Source: Histoplasma ohiense (Eukaryota > Ascomycota > Eurotiomycetes > Onygenales > Ajellomycetaceae). Taken from it: a stretch of DNA of 64,000 nucleotides. Each line of letters begins with the position of its first letter. Within the stretch, counting starts at the first letter, position 1. Below the pieces are notes generated by a model that saw nothing but the letters and a program-made list of their open reading frames with translations, was not told where the DNA came from and ran no database searches. A program made the position numbers and the translations under genes. Shown piece by piece: positions 22,659-35,181 of the stretch. Location of the stretch: assembly GCA_017607445.1 (NCBI GenBank), contig JAEVHH010000002.1, positions 3,029,501 through 3,093,500 on the forward strand. The letters are read 5' to 3'.

Positions 22659-23377
22659 TTTGAGGTTTTTGGTTTCTTTTTTCTTTTTTCTTTTTTTTCT
22701 TTTGGGGGGCGGTTATTATTGGTTTTGATATATATATATATATATATGTATCTGTATATTGAATGTCTGAGAAGGTATAAATTTGGTATTCTAGACCACG
22801 GAAGTCTTTACTCTTTTTGGATTTGCTTCAAGGGCTGTTTTGGCGATACCTTCAAGTCCTCATGCGGTTTTGGGCGTGGGTGGGTTCCAATCTTTTTCAT
22901 TACCTTGTCTGCATAACTTATCAACGGTCAATTTTGGCGTTTCTCCCAGTATATAGAATTGCATTGGAATGGCACATAAATATGAATTTATGAAAGAATT
23001 GGAAGACGTGCTTATAAATTAATTAATATCTCTCCTTACCCGGATATCCCGTCGGAAACTACTGTAAAGTTTGTGGATGTAGATAGATATAAATTTGATA
23101 AGTTTGGACTGGTGGTTGTAAAAATCGAGGGGTCGCCCCTCGACGTCTGATTGGCTGCACCAAGTGCAGCTCCAAAAAGGAAATTTTGGCACAAGAGGAT
23201 GAAGCAACTTGGTGCCTCCAACCTAACCTCGCAGAATCTGCCATCTCCCTCTGGTACACCTAATCAGTCTTCGCCGTGGAACAGGGCGCATTTCGACAGG
23301 AATACATTCTGTCTTGTTAATTGTCTTGCTTCTCTCGGGTTCGTTTCTTCTGCGTGTGTTCGACCCCTCTCACAACC
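22659..23377. other. Intergenic Spt10-like to CCT7
   Basis: A T/C tract (22673-22700) follows the stop codon, and a (TA) run lies at 22728-22747. The CCT7 upstream region holds a 19-bp inverted repeat (23125-23143) and an ATTGG (inverted CCAAT) at 23149-23153. No gene is seen. Confidence 0.55.
23125..23143. promoter_or_regulatory. Perfect inverted repeat upstream of CCT7
   Basis: Arms TCGAGGGG and CCCCTCGA surround TCG, about 235 bp before the CCT7 ATG and next to an inverted CCAAT box. A dimeric regulator site is an inference. Confidence 0.35.
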
Positions 23378-25542
23378 ATGGCTTTCGCCGGCCAGACTCC
23401 TACGATCATTGTCTTGAAAGAAGGTCAGTTCGTCCCCGCTACTTACATCCTTCTGCCTACTTAGTTAATCTACAGGCACGGATACATCCCAAGGAAAGGG
23501 CCAGATAATATCCAACATCAACGCCTGTCTGGCAATCCAGTCGACTGTTAAGGGAACCCTCGGCCCATATGGTGGAGATCTATTAATGGTAGATGCCAAC
23601 GGGCGTCAGACCATTACCAATGATGGGGCGACGGTAATGAAGGTTAGTTAACGTTGTTGCCGTTTTATTTTATATCCGTTAACTATTTTCATGGAATTTG
23701 GCTTTGTATTTCCATGTAGCCCATTACGGAAACCCAACCACACTAACACTAGATGAATCATAAATATTTTAGCTCCTTGACATTGTCCATCCAGCCGCAC
23801 GTATCTTGACAGACATCGCGAGGTCGCAAGACGCCGAAGTTGGTGACGGTACTACCTCCGTCGTCGTTCTAGCTGGAGAGATACTGAAGGAGGTCCGCGA
23901 CGCCGTGGAGCAAGGCGTCAGCTCGCAGATCATCATCAAAGGCCTGCGGAGGGCAAGTGCACTGGCTGTCAACCGCGTCAAGGAGATTGCCGTTGATCTG
24001 CGCAGCACACATGGAAACATTGAGACGAAGGTGGAGACACTGCGACGGTTGGCGGGGACGGCAATGAATAGCAAATTGATAAAAAGGAATTCGGATTTTT
24101 TTACGAAAAGTTAGTATTCCCCCTTTTCCCTCTGAGTTGATTTGGTTACAGGGCATGGGTTTTTGGTCTTGGCCGAAGGGAGATGGGCTGACTCTTGTTC
24201 CGAAGTGGTCGTCGATGCGGTCTTATCTCTGGACCAAGACGATTTGAATGAAAAACTTATTGGCGTGAAGAAGGTTACCGGCGGTGCTCTTCAGGAATCT
24301 CTCTTCATCAATGGTGTTGCGTTCAAGAAGACATTTTCATATGCCGGTTTCGAACAACAACCGAAGTTCTTCAAGAATCCTAAGATCGTATGTTTGAACG
24401 TTGAACTAGAGCTAAAGAGTGAGAAGGACAATGCAGAGGTGCGCGTGGAGCAGGTATCGGAGTACCAGGCTATCATCGATGCAGAATGGCAAATCATCTT
24501 CAATAAGATGGAAGCCCTCTACAAGACTGGGGCGAAGGTCGTGTTGAGCAAGCTGCCCATCGGTGATCTAGCCACACAGTACGATTTTATCACCCCTTTC
24601 TTCTCCCAGAACTATACATACTGATACAAAGCTCAGATACTTCGCCGACCGCGACATCTTCTGTGCAGGCCGTGTCGCTTCCGACGACATGGAGCGCGTC
24701 TGCCAGGCCACCGGCGCCTCCACCCAATCCACATGTACGGACATCCAAGACCGCCATTTAGGAACCTGTGGCACCTTCGAAGAGCGCCAAATTGGCAGTG
24801 AGCGCTTCAACATCTTCTCCGATTGCCCTGCCGCCAAAACCTGCACCCTCGTCCTCCGTGGCGGTGCTGAACAGTTTATCGCGGAGGCTGAACGCAGTCT
24901 CCATGACGCCATCATGATTGTCAAGCGCGCGCTGAGAAACACGAGCATTGTCGCCGGTGGTGGTGCTACGGAAATGGAGCTCTCCGGCTATCTGCACAGT
25001 TTCGCGGATAAGAACGTGCCGCATAAGCAGCAAGCGGTCGTCAAGGCGTTTGCGAAGGCGCTGGAGGTCATCCCCCGCCAGCTCTGCGATAATGCTGGCT
25101 TCGATGCAACAGATATTCTTAACCGATTACGCGTGGAACACCGGAAAGGGAATGTGTGGGCGGGAGTTGATTTTGATAATGAGGGTGTTAGGGATAATAT
25201 GGAGGCGTTTGTGTGGGAGCCTAGTCTTGTCAAGGTCAATGCTATCCAGGCTGCTGTTGAGGCGGCATGTTTGATTTTGAGTGTGGATGAAACTATCAGT
25301 ACGTTCCTCTCTCTGCTCATATTTATTCATGTTATTGTTTGTGGATATATACTGTTTCCCATCCCGCCAGTTTTCCATTTTCGTGCTTCTAAAGATCTCT
25401 GCCACGATAACTAGCTAACCTATTAATTTCATGAGCAGAAAATGAAGAGTCCCAGGCGCCACAAGGGCCTCAGCGGGGTCTGCCACAAGATGCTGCTCAA
25501 AGAGTTCTGCGCGGTAGAGGAAGGGGAATGCCCAGGAGATAG
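23378..25542 (+). CDS. CCT7: Chaperonin TRiC/CCT subunit eta
   Basis: Six exons: 23378-23423, 23476-23642, 23773-24109, 24206-24578, 24637-25298, 25439-25542, giving 562 residues, the usual Cct7 length. The group II chaperonin signatures are present: GTLGPYGGDLLMVDANG (nucleotide loop), TNDGATVMKLLDI, VGDGTTSVVVLAGE, and GGGATEMELSGYL near the C-terminal equatorial domain. The apical part KIVCLNVELELKSEKDNAEVRV is diagnostic for the eta subunit, and the C-terminus ends in a Gly/Arg tail (RGRGRGMPRR). The protein is one of eight ring subunits that fold actin, tubulin and WD proteins using ATP in the cytosol. Exon 4 ends with a GTACGA donor that rebuilds TQYFADRD. The first exon codes only 15 residues. 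Confidence 0.97.
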
Positions 25543-26342
25543 ATGAATTGACTGGCTGTGTTTTTTTTGGTACAATGTATGCCATTTCCAATAAACTTAT
25601 TTTGAGCCACTCGACCAGTGGTCCGTCACTTCACTCCTGAGCATCGAAAAATAAATGAATAAATAAATAAATAAAAAGATTTATGAGCCCCACATTTTTT
25701 TTTTCCGGCTATCTTCTCATTTCATGCTCTATTTGCTTTTTTAAAAAATATTTAAGAGGGTACAACAGCTCCTGTTACTTTTATCTTCAGTTACTCATGA
25801 TCATGAGAAGAGCATGGGATGTGGACAGGATTATAGGATTAATTTGTTTAGATACACCTTGAGAATCAGCCAAAGCAAAGCCCTCGTCAAAAAACGTGAA
25901 CAATTAAACTCTTTAATACGGAATATGTTCAGCGGCCATCTTGTCTTCCAGTCGGTTTCTTGGCTAACTTAACTGTGCCGAACATCCAGAGAAAAAAAAA
26001 AAAAAGTTGAGATTGTGCTCATACCCGTAGTATCTATCAACAAATTCACCGACCAACTATGTGACAGCACGGAACGCTCATCGTCTCCTGTAGAAAGGGA
26101 AGAAAAATTTGAGCAAGGTAGAAAAAACCATATGATATATACTAACACCGCCACACCTTCACCTCCCTCGACAGTAAGAATACTTCAATCTCCCAAATCC
26201 AGTCGCTTTCCACTCACCTTCCACGTCTTGATCCAATGAGCTATTTAGAAGCACACTGTGGCGTTGTCGTCTCCAGCAGGGCCATCTCCATGATGTGGGC
26301 GCCGGGGACGAACACCAAGCGCGGAACCGCGTATCGCCGTCG

Positions 26343-26373
<31 letters not shown>

Positions 26374-28086
26374 GCCTGAAGCGGCGGATGTGGCTGATAT
26401 TTTGATTCTTCCTGAAGATCTCCATGAATGGCTGGCTGCCTTTCCTACACATATACCTGATTCATGCACGGAGCCCTTTTCATCCTCTTTCGCCCCTCGG
26501 CGGCCGGTGGGCCTACGCAAACCAAGAAGGAAGAAAAATATATCAATACACCCGACAACTTGTTGCCATGGTTAAGGCACCAATGAGGGGGCCGGACTCC
26601 GACTTCTTCAGGGTTTCGTTGTGCGTTGTGCGTTGTGCTGAGAACTCACGGGACAAGGGAATCATGAAGGTTTTCATTGACATGACAAAAAGAAATACGT
26701 GGGTGTTTTATCTTTTCTTCCTTTTCCTTTCCCTTTCCTTATTTTTTCCGGTTTGTTTTTCATTTTCATTTCTCCTTTCTTTCTGTTTCCTCTTTTTTTT
26801 TTTTTTTTTTTTTTTTTGGAGCTCGGCAGGGCTGCAGGTTTTCCACGAAAGGAAAAAAAAGAAAAAAAAAACGATAAACCGAGAGGCCAGCCAGCCAGGT
26901 ATTATTGCACTGAGATCTCAAGGGAATGGCTTGTATGTGCTGAAGATATAAGGGTCTTTCGCAAGCTGCTCCGTCCAATTGCAGGGGATAATTGAGATTT
27001 TGCACGCTGTACATTAGGACACGGTTTGATGGAGCAGGCGAACATTGATCCGACGTTGGGTTCCTGTCTGTTCTATCCTGTGCATTTCTGGCAAGTGATT
27101 CAGGTTGAGATACATATAGGAGGAAATGCCCTGATTGAGCGATACATATTGCCAGTTTGGACTTCCAGCGGGTTGCCTCCCGGGAAAACTCAGCAATGAC
27201 AACTTAACGTCAAAGCCTATGCAGAGGTAACACTATCAGTTTGACCTGTCATCCCAAGGAATTGTTTCTGGAGCTACCAACCGAAAGTTTCTTCAAGAGG
27301 ACAAATTGTGGTTCGGGCTCTGTCATGCTTTGTTCAAAAACTGGCTGGGTTGATAAATGTTGGGGGGTTTGGATTGGTTCGTCCCCTCTACTACCAGCAT
27401 GGCGCTGGTGTGAGAGAGCTCTTTTGCCCCAGTGGCCTAACAATAAGCCCTTGTCTTCAGGGGTTACGGTGTAAACATGTGGAGCTGGAAAAGTGTTCTC
27501 GCAGCGGACGTATGATTGAGATAGCCCTTGCCTGAATCAATAGCCGTTATGCTTCCTTGGGTGGCCTCTTTGAATGTATTTTCTGTAATTCAAGAATTAG
27601 AACAAGTATTGCCGGCAACTCTGTCTGACGGTAAATGAGAGTAGAAGCCATGAAAAGAGGAAGAATTTCAAGGCAAAGAATGGGAGAGAAAGCTATGATC
27701 AACTCTTCTGACAGCGCCAACAACCCTCTGGTCCCCCCGCGAGTGCTCTCAGTGGCGAAGTTGCTTGTCGTTAGCACCCTTAGTTCGGTTCGTCGCTAGT
27801 GACCACAGGCATGGAAACGTCGCCACCGTCCTCGTCGTTCGATTAAGGCAAGCCAGCCACAGGGCGAAAAGGAAAGAATAGCTCTATTGATTGGATTTGA
27901 TAGACAACATCGGGAATCAATCAATCTCGGATTCGGAATGACGATCCCGGGTTAGCCAACGTGGCACCGTAGTAGTTACATGTATGTTTTTTCTTGACGA
28001 TTATTGTGTCTCTTCCTCGAGGAGACGTTTTGTCGACTGGGGACCTCGGTTTGCGCCAAAAAATAGTGTTCTTGTTTCTTGTTTCT

Positions 28087-28118
<32 letters not shown>

Positions 28119-29244
28119 TTCTCAACGATGGGGTTGTTTGACAGCAACCTTTTCCCCCTTTCCACATCCATCCCTGTTGGAAAGGTTCGTAAAACAGCCG
28201 ATCATGAACGAGTTCCCCTGCCACACCATGTCAAATAATGGAGCTCACAAGCCTCTGGGATTTCCAAAGAACCAAGGGCGGCCGCTTGATTGGATTTTCA
28301 GCACTCAGGCTTGAAGGGGCTAAGAGCCTCAAGTCGCGGCTGGAAACCGGGATCCAAGGTCTATGAAGGGCATTGGGCTGGACACTGCTTGATGGGTTCT
28401 GATGTGTGCGGACATTCACGATGGAGAATAGTAGTTAGTATTCCAGGAGGAGCTCATGCCATGGAATAAAAACTATTTTGCCGATGTTCCCGAAACGGAA
28501 ATCGGGATGGATTCTTGGTGACAGGCGAGTCACTCGTCGCGATCTCCGGGCTGGCTTCAGGCTGGCTTCAGGCTGGCTTCAGGCTGCCCGTCGCTCTGAT
28601 GGTTCGGATTGATTGGCGGTGCTGTTGCTAGACAACTGCTAGCCCAGAGGCTCGTTCGTATCCAGCGTATTATTCAGCGTGGTTAGTTAAATAGTTATTA
28701 TCAACCTCGCCGACGCCGAACATTTCAGATTTTCCTCCCCTCTTCTTTCCCATCCACCTCCAATCCACCGGATACTCGCAGCCGGGGTGTCCAGATATCC
28801 GGTTTGTCTCGCTAATTTTGTTGGTATACCGTACGTGTCTTGGATAGGAGAAGCCGAATAGCCCTGGCAGAAGAACAGCCAGGGAAGAAGCACCCGCCTC
28901 CCCAGTCTGCCCCTCCTTCGCTTCAGTGGCATCCTCTGCGCTCTGTGGAATTGGCTGTGGGCCGTCGTTGGAAAACCCAGGCCTGGAAGAAGATCCCTTT
29001 CCACTGATTCTGTCTGTCCAAGCACTCCGCCACTCGTGAGCATCAGCCGCCGCTTAGCCTCCGCCGTCTGATTCCAGATTTCTATCCATCAGCTGATCTT
29101 TCGCGCCCCTTTGGCGCCTTATCTATCTCTCATTTTGGTTTGATCTGGCATTAGCCTCGATCGCATCTCTCATTTCTCTCTTGCTTGTCACATATCGCTC
29201 TTTCTATCCTGCTGTGTTCTTGCGTTTGTCTCTGATCGTGAGCC
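25543..29244. other. 3.7-kb gene-free stretch
   Basis: AATA repeats (25648-25674), T-runs (26345-26368, 26793-26818, 28107-28120), a pyrimidine tract at 26709-26818 followed by an A-rich tract, and an 11-bp tandem repeat (28549-28586). The last 100 bases are the pyrimidine-rich leader of the metacaspase. No coding region is supported. Confidence 0.55.
28549..28586. repeat. 11-bp tandem repeat
   Basis: Three full copies and a partial of ggctggcttca, identical to each other. Confidence 0.9.
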
Positions 29245-30973
29245 ATGTCGTACTATCCTCCTTCACAGGGCTATTCGGGTGGTCATGGTGGTTACCCTCC
29301 ACCTCAACAGCAATACCCCCCTCCGTCATATGGAGCGCCGCCGTCCCAACAATACCCGTAGGTAGTCTTCTGCGCATTCCACTATCCCAAGGAGGGGTTT
29401 CTCTCTCTTTTCTTTTTCTTTTTCTTTTTCTTTCTTTTTTCTTTATCTTTTGTGCTAACCATCCCCAAGCCCGCAGGGTTACGGAGGATATCCACCACAA
29501 GGCCCCCCTCCCCAAAACCCATATGGATATCCCCCTCACCCACCGTCTCCTCAGCCACCTTACAATGGCGGATATCATGTGAGAACCCGCGTTGTGACAC
29601 CGTTCAACTTCCATATGCTGACAATCTCTGCTGAAGGCTCCACCTCATCAGCAACCTATGTACGGTGCTCCACATCCTCCACATCCAAGCGTCTCTCCGG
29701 GTCCTCCAAGCGGTGCCCCAATGTATAGCGGTCGCTCAGGTGGTGAGCACTGATCCCACACCTGTAATATAGTTAATAGACTAACCATCATCAGCCCCTC
29801 CTCCCGCACACTCTCCCTATCCGAACTCGTACAACCATGGCCCTCCCGGCCACAGTGCAGGTCATAACGTACCCCCACCACCCCCGACACAGCCTGTCCA
29901 GTTCGGCCATGGCGCTCCCCCAGGGATATAGCTTCCAGTACTCGAATTGCACGGGAAAGCGGAAGGCATTGTTGATTGGAATCAACTATTTCGGTCAGCG
30001 CGGACAACTGCGAGGTTGCATTAATGATGTGAAAAACATGTCGACCTATCTGAACCAAAATTTTGGATACGCGCGCGAGGACATGGTGATCCTCACTGAT
30101 GACCAGCAAAATCCAATGAGTCAGCCAACCAAAGCAAACATTCTGCGAGCCATGCACTGGCTAGTAAAGGATGCTAGGCCCAACGACTCCCTCTTCTTCC
30201 ATTATTCAGGTATGTATTCCTGATGTTACGGGATATACCCGAGTTCAATTTACTAAATATGGGTGCAGGTCATGGTGGTCAGACGAAGGATCTTGACGGC
30301 GACGAAGAAGATGGGAATGACGAGGTCATCTACCCTGTGGATTTCAGGTCGGCTGGACATATCGTTGATGACGAAATGCATAGAATTATGGTCAAGTCGC
30401 TGCTTCCTGGTGTCCGTCTAACTGCAATTTTCGACTCGTGTCACTCCGGCTCAGCCCTCGATCTTCCGTACATTTACTCTACGCAGGGAATTCTCAAGGA
30501 GCCTAATTTGGCTAAGGAGGCTGGTCAAGGTCTGCTCAGCGTTGTGTCTGCGTATGCGAGAGGAGACGTTTCAGGAATGCTTTCCACTGTTGGTGGACTG
30601 ATAAAAAAGGCTACGAGCGGCGATGCAAGTCACAGCAAGGCAAGACAAACCAAAACAAGCCCCGCGGATGTTATTATGTGGTCTGGAAGTAAAGACAACC
30701 AAACAAGTCAAGACGCTACAATCGCTGGAGAAGCTACTGGCGCCATGTCCTGGGCCTTCATTACTGCGTTGAAGAAGAACCCACAACAGAGCTATGTGCA
30801 ACTATTGAGGAGCATCCGTGACGAATTGGCTACGAAATATTCTCAGAAGCCCCAATTGAGTTGCAGCCATCCGCTGAGTACGTTCCCAAAAAAAATCCAC
30901 TCACTATTTTATGCAATATCAACTTCTGCTAACCTGCAACTTTGTAGACACCGATCTTCTATATGTCATGTAA
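29245..30973 (+). CDS. casA: Metacaspase (CasA type), frame broken or extra intron in prodomain
   Basis: Exons: 29245-29357, 29470-29578, 29637-29742, 29795-30209 (contains the problem), 30269-30877, 30948-30973. The N-terminal prodomain is Pro/Gln/Tyr-rich (MSYYPPSQGYSGG, PPQNPYGYPPHPP). The p20-like core begins KRKALLIGINYFGQ, with catalytic His in HYSGHGG and catalytic Cys in FDSCHSGS. The protein is an Arg/Lys-specific, calcium-dependent cysteine peptidase of family C14B linked to stress and cell death. In exon 4 the Pro-rich frame runs to 29916 and the core frame starts after a run of five C (29917-29921). The two are offset by one base. They connect either by a one-base change in that run (core His about 249, Cys about 305, about 458 residues) or by an unusual 55-nt intron 29869-29923 (440 residues, His231, Cys287). 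The core itself looks intact. Confidence 0.9.
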
Positions 30974-32462
30974 ACGGATTATTTTCTTTTTCTTTTCAAC
31001 TTCCCCCAAACTGGTTAGAAAGGGTAAGCTCGCTAAGTCGCGCGCCAATAAATTATCGAAACAGTGATAAATCCAAAGCCAGTTATTGACTTTACTGGAA
31101 ACGACACTTGGTTCCTTTGTGCTTATGACTTTCGCCCGGTCACCCTGGTGCCCGAACTGTTCAACGCTTATCTATGCTTTTTCTGAAAGTGCCATTCCTG
31201 TGCAATTTTTATTGCGTGCTTTACAGCTGTATCTTCTTCTAATTGGATATGTGTCTCTCTGTCCTGTTTCCGGCTTTCTGACTGTCTTCCAGTTGAAGTA
31301 CCTCGACGATTTTCCTAGGTCTCAAGCACGTTTCCATCTCATTCTTTTGGAGGTGATTCCTAAACCGCCTCCTGAGCGTAGACTGAGCGGAGCACCCGAA
31401 TATGAGGGATGAACAAACCTTGTAACCGAGCTATTCCATGGTTTCTGCTTGAGCGTATATCATCCTATTTATTCACTTTCCGATATCTAGCCCCCTATCA
31501 TCATTTCACAGAGGCCCGTCATGGTATTGGAAGGATGGAGTATAGATCGAATTTCGGCCTCAGTCTTGCTGTTTCCTTTCTCTTTTGTTCTTTCTTATTT
31601 TCATTTGGGATGTGATGCGACTCTCTTGTTTTTGTTATGTGGATAGCTGGTTTGCGTTCTACCTGCCTGTTTCGATTCCCCCTTTTTTTCTTGTTCAGGG
31701 ATGGTGTTCTAGTTTTCTCTCGTTGATTTTGAAGACACGGCACTTGGGAACGATCTTGCTTGGGAAGTGGAGACGGATCTGCTTTTGGCATTGGGTATAC
31801 GATCTTTTTCTGGCCCTTGGCTTCGTTTAATTAATGCTCATGAATATTCTTTCTTCTCGCCAGATATTATTATGAAATGGTTATTGGATATCCAATGGAT
31901 TTTTGAGAATGTTCTCGTATTGCGTATTGCCAACATTCCCAACACCGCCGCGACTTTCCAAGGTTGCCCCGCCTCCTTCCAAGGGCTTCACAAAAGGATC
32001 ACGTGATGCGGCTCAAGAGCACCAAACTGCTCTCAGATATTGATATTCATCCCAACTTCGCAACAAAAAGGTAACATGTTTCCCGCTCTCTCCCAGAATG
32101 CGGGTGCAACTGTTGAGTTTCAGTTTGCGGTATCAGAAACTGCGAACTTTTCCTAACGACATGACCGGCGATGCTCTAAAATCACATGGGTCAGTGGTTT
32201 CAACCCTGTAGCTCAATAAGGATGCTTGCCTCAGAGCCATGTCAGAGCATGCTACCTGATCTTAAAGAATATTTTCCTTATGCCATCTGCAACGTCGGCC
32301 TTCCAAAAGCTCAACAGAACAACGAAAAACCCAAGAGCTGTCCTGGGTATAGTTTGAAGTAAATTATTCCCGGAAAGGTTGGGCAGATCGAATGGAATCA
32401 TATATCATTCATTATAGGGAAATGACTCGGGCTGCGGCATAGCGGCCGCCATCATCTCTAAA
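30974..32462. other. Intergenic metacaspase to F-box gene
   Basis: No supported gene. A TCACGTGA palindrome lies at 31999-32006, 457 bp before the next start codon. Confidence 0.5.
31999..32006. promoter_or_regulatory. TCACGTGA (E-box/CACGTG) site
   Basis: A perfect 8-bp palindrome of the type bound by Cbf1/Pho4-class bHLH factors, upstream of the F-box gene. Binding is inferred. Confidence 0.3.
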
Positions 32463-35181
32463 ATGCAAGATTTTCCCCCATCATACGAACTCGCTACGAC
32501 TAGGGATGTCTGGACCATAGTTGCCGATTACATCCCGTCTGCGGATTTATGTGCCGCCTCGCTTGTCTGTAAGAGATGGCATAAGATTTTTGTCCCATTC
32601 TTATGGGGCGCCCCAGCATCTCATTTTGGAACAGATAACGATGCTGTATATGGTGTGTTCGCCCCACCACTTGCTTTGCACAAATTAACGATAATCAAGC
32701 TTCGAAATATATTGGTTGGGCTTATTGCTAACATTTTCAATTTATTTGTCCACCTCAAAAGTCGCCTTGACGAGATTCAGACGGACGCTTAAACGGGCCC
32801 GCCTTGAGGTGCGCATGTTAACTCATACATTCCACCTGCCACCTGCCTTGTCGGAGATATATGGAGGGCCTAGACGATCATGGCTTCAGGAGGTCCTACA
32901 ATATCTCCCCAACCTCCAATCGCTTCTCGTATCCCAGCTGCCGTTCTTCGACCACAATTCTCTTATCGCATTGAGGCCAAAATCGAATGATGACACTGCT
33001 TACGAAGCATATGGCCTCCGATTGCTGGTGGCACAACGCGAACCGAATACTACATCCCTTGGTGTTAGGGAGGCTCTCCTCCGGTTCCCCTTGTTGGTTT
33101 ACTTGGACTTGTCGTTCACGACCCCGGCAAAGGATCATGGGGTCCTGTCGGCTATAACATATCTTAGACATCTCCAGGTGTTGAAGTTGAGAGGTATTGG
33201 GCTTAGAGATGCCGATCTGGAAGTTGTAGCGGACTCCATCAAAACGCGGGTTCGCTTGTTGGACGTGCGAAATAACATGTTGACAGATGCGTCGTTAAGG
33301 CCTCTTTTGCAGAAGTGTTTTTTACCCTTGGATGTTGATGTGTCCTCTCCCACCGATCGAGAAGTTAAATTCCATTTTGAGTGGGCCTGCTCTATAAGCC
33401 CTTTTGCGAATATTCTGGGGGCGGATTCATTGAAGAGCGAGGATTTTGACGCCCACCTCATGAAACAGCTAATGATACCCCTGACCGGCCGCTCTGATCC
33501 TCAGGATCTACCTCACGTTGGCATTACGCATCTTTACATTTCAGATAACCGGCTCTCTGTCGAGGGTTTAGGCAGCTTGCTTAAATCGACGCGTCTTCAT
33601 GTACTAGATGGCGGGACCGTTAAGAGTGCTGGGTCAATGTGGAAGCGCAAGGGTTTTGAGCCGATTACGGATAATGAGAGCCAGTGGGTTGTTGGCGTAA
33701 GGTATCCAGGCGCTGAAAAACTTATACCAGCACTGCGCCGTTCAGCTGCGGAGAAATTGACCTATCTAAGAATTCACCATGCCGTGGTTACGGAAAATGC
33801 TTCTACGTCGTCCAGTGAGATTTTTCCTACCAGGAGAACACCTAAGAGACGACCTGTTCCCCCCGCTGCTACTATGGAATTGGACGGCTTTTACAGCCAA
33901 ATTTACGAATTGCCGGCTGACGCTGAGCCTGTACGACACGAGCTAGCTGATACGTCATTTCAAAGGCCGATGCCTGGATGGAAACATAAATTGCGTAGTA
34001 GCTCTGACGCACTATCGCCAACACCATCTCACAGCCTCCCACTAACTCACCTTCAAGCACCACCACTCTCTCAATTTTTATCTGCTCAACCGCGAAACGA
34101 CTTAATCCAGTCATTGCTCAAAAAGCGCCCTGAAATTAGCCTTGGCATAGCCCCCTTTTATCATCCCTCTCATACTCCACACCTCCGAACCCTTGTCCTT
34201 ACTGATGTTCCAGCCTCTGTCCCACCGTCATCTCATATCATATCCTTCTTAACACGCTTCATTACATCGTGTGCGGATGAGGCCTACCTGGCCACCCTTC
34301 AAGCGCGATCCGACTACTCTCTACCCCCTGGCCGGCTACGTGCCAGTGCAGAGCGACAGCACGTACGATCCCTTTTTTCTCTTGAACGGATTATCCTCGA
34401 GATCACACCTGTCGCCAAGCCTGATTCCTCGAAAGATTCGACGTCCTGGAACCGCAGCGGCGTGGGTTTCTTCTCCAAGTCCAGCACGGAGGATATAGAT
34501 TCAGAGAACCTGTGGGCCGCTGCGGAGAATGATTTTAGTTTTTTCAGTAGGGAGGTCGAGGAGGAGTGTGGGGTTCGAGATGAAGAGGCGAAGGACACGG
34601 ATAGCGATAGGGAAGGTGAAAAAGATGCTGTACCCGTGCACTTACGGCGGATCCCGGAACTGGAAGCTACAACCGCACCATTATCGCATCTTGCCTCCGC
34701 AGCCCCTCAGCCACCACCACCGGAATTGCCACTTTTTTCTCCGCCAAATCAGACCCCGCTTGCCTCACCATCTCCCTCGCCTTCACTGAACGGCCAGAAG
34801 AGGCAGCACACCAACCCAGCCACCTCTCCCAAGGACGCAGAGATCGACGTTGTTGCTGCTCTATCAGCGTTCCGCAAGATTAAAAAGGCAGAATATGAGG
34901 AGTTGTTGTCACGCACCGATAAGGGGGCGCGGAAATATACCAATACTTCCACCCCTGTGCTTACTCCTATGCCTACTCCGACGTCACCGCGATCACAACA
35001 ATCTTCGGCTTCGTCCTCGTCCTTGTCTTCGTCGAGTACATCATTGAATTATCCGTTGTACGTTGAGGGCCATTGGAAAGGGGAAGTGAAAATTATGAGA
35101 AACCCGACGCCCAAAGGGCGGAGTGGTGGGTTCGTGGATGTTTATGGTAACTATTTTGACAGAGGATATTTGTATCCATGA
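32463..35181 (+). CDS. F-box / leucine-rich protein
   Basis: Two exons, 32463-32652 and 32762-35181, give 869 residues. The 109-nt intron has a TTGCTAACA branch-like site, and splicing yields AVY|VALTRFRRTLKRARLEVR. An F-box-like motif lies at residues 12-50 (DVWTIVADYIPSADLCAASLVCKRWHK). A series of leucine-rich repeats runs from about 100 to 330 (LPNLQSLLVSQLPFFDH, FPLLVYLDLSFT, LRHLQVLKLRGIGLRD, RLLDVRNNMLTD, ITHLYISDNRLS). Long Ser/Pro-rich and acidic linkers follow, and a conserved-looking C-terminus (MRNPTPKGRSGGFVDVYGNYF). F-box proteins present substrates to SCF ubiquitin ligases; which substrate cannot be told. The second half of the protein has low-complexity tracts that may tolerate variation. 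Confidence 0.9.
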
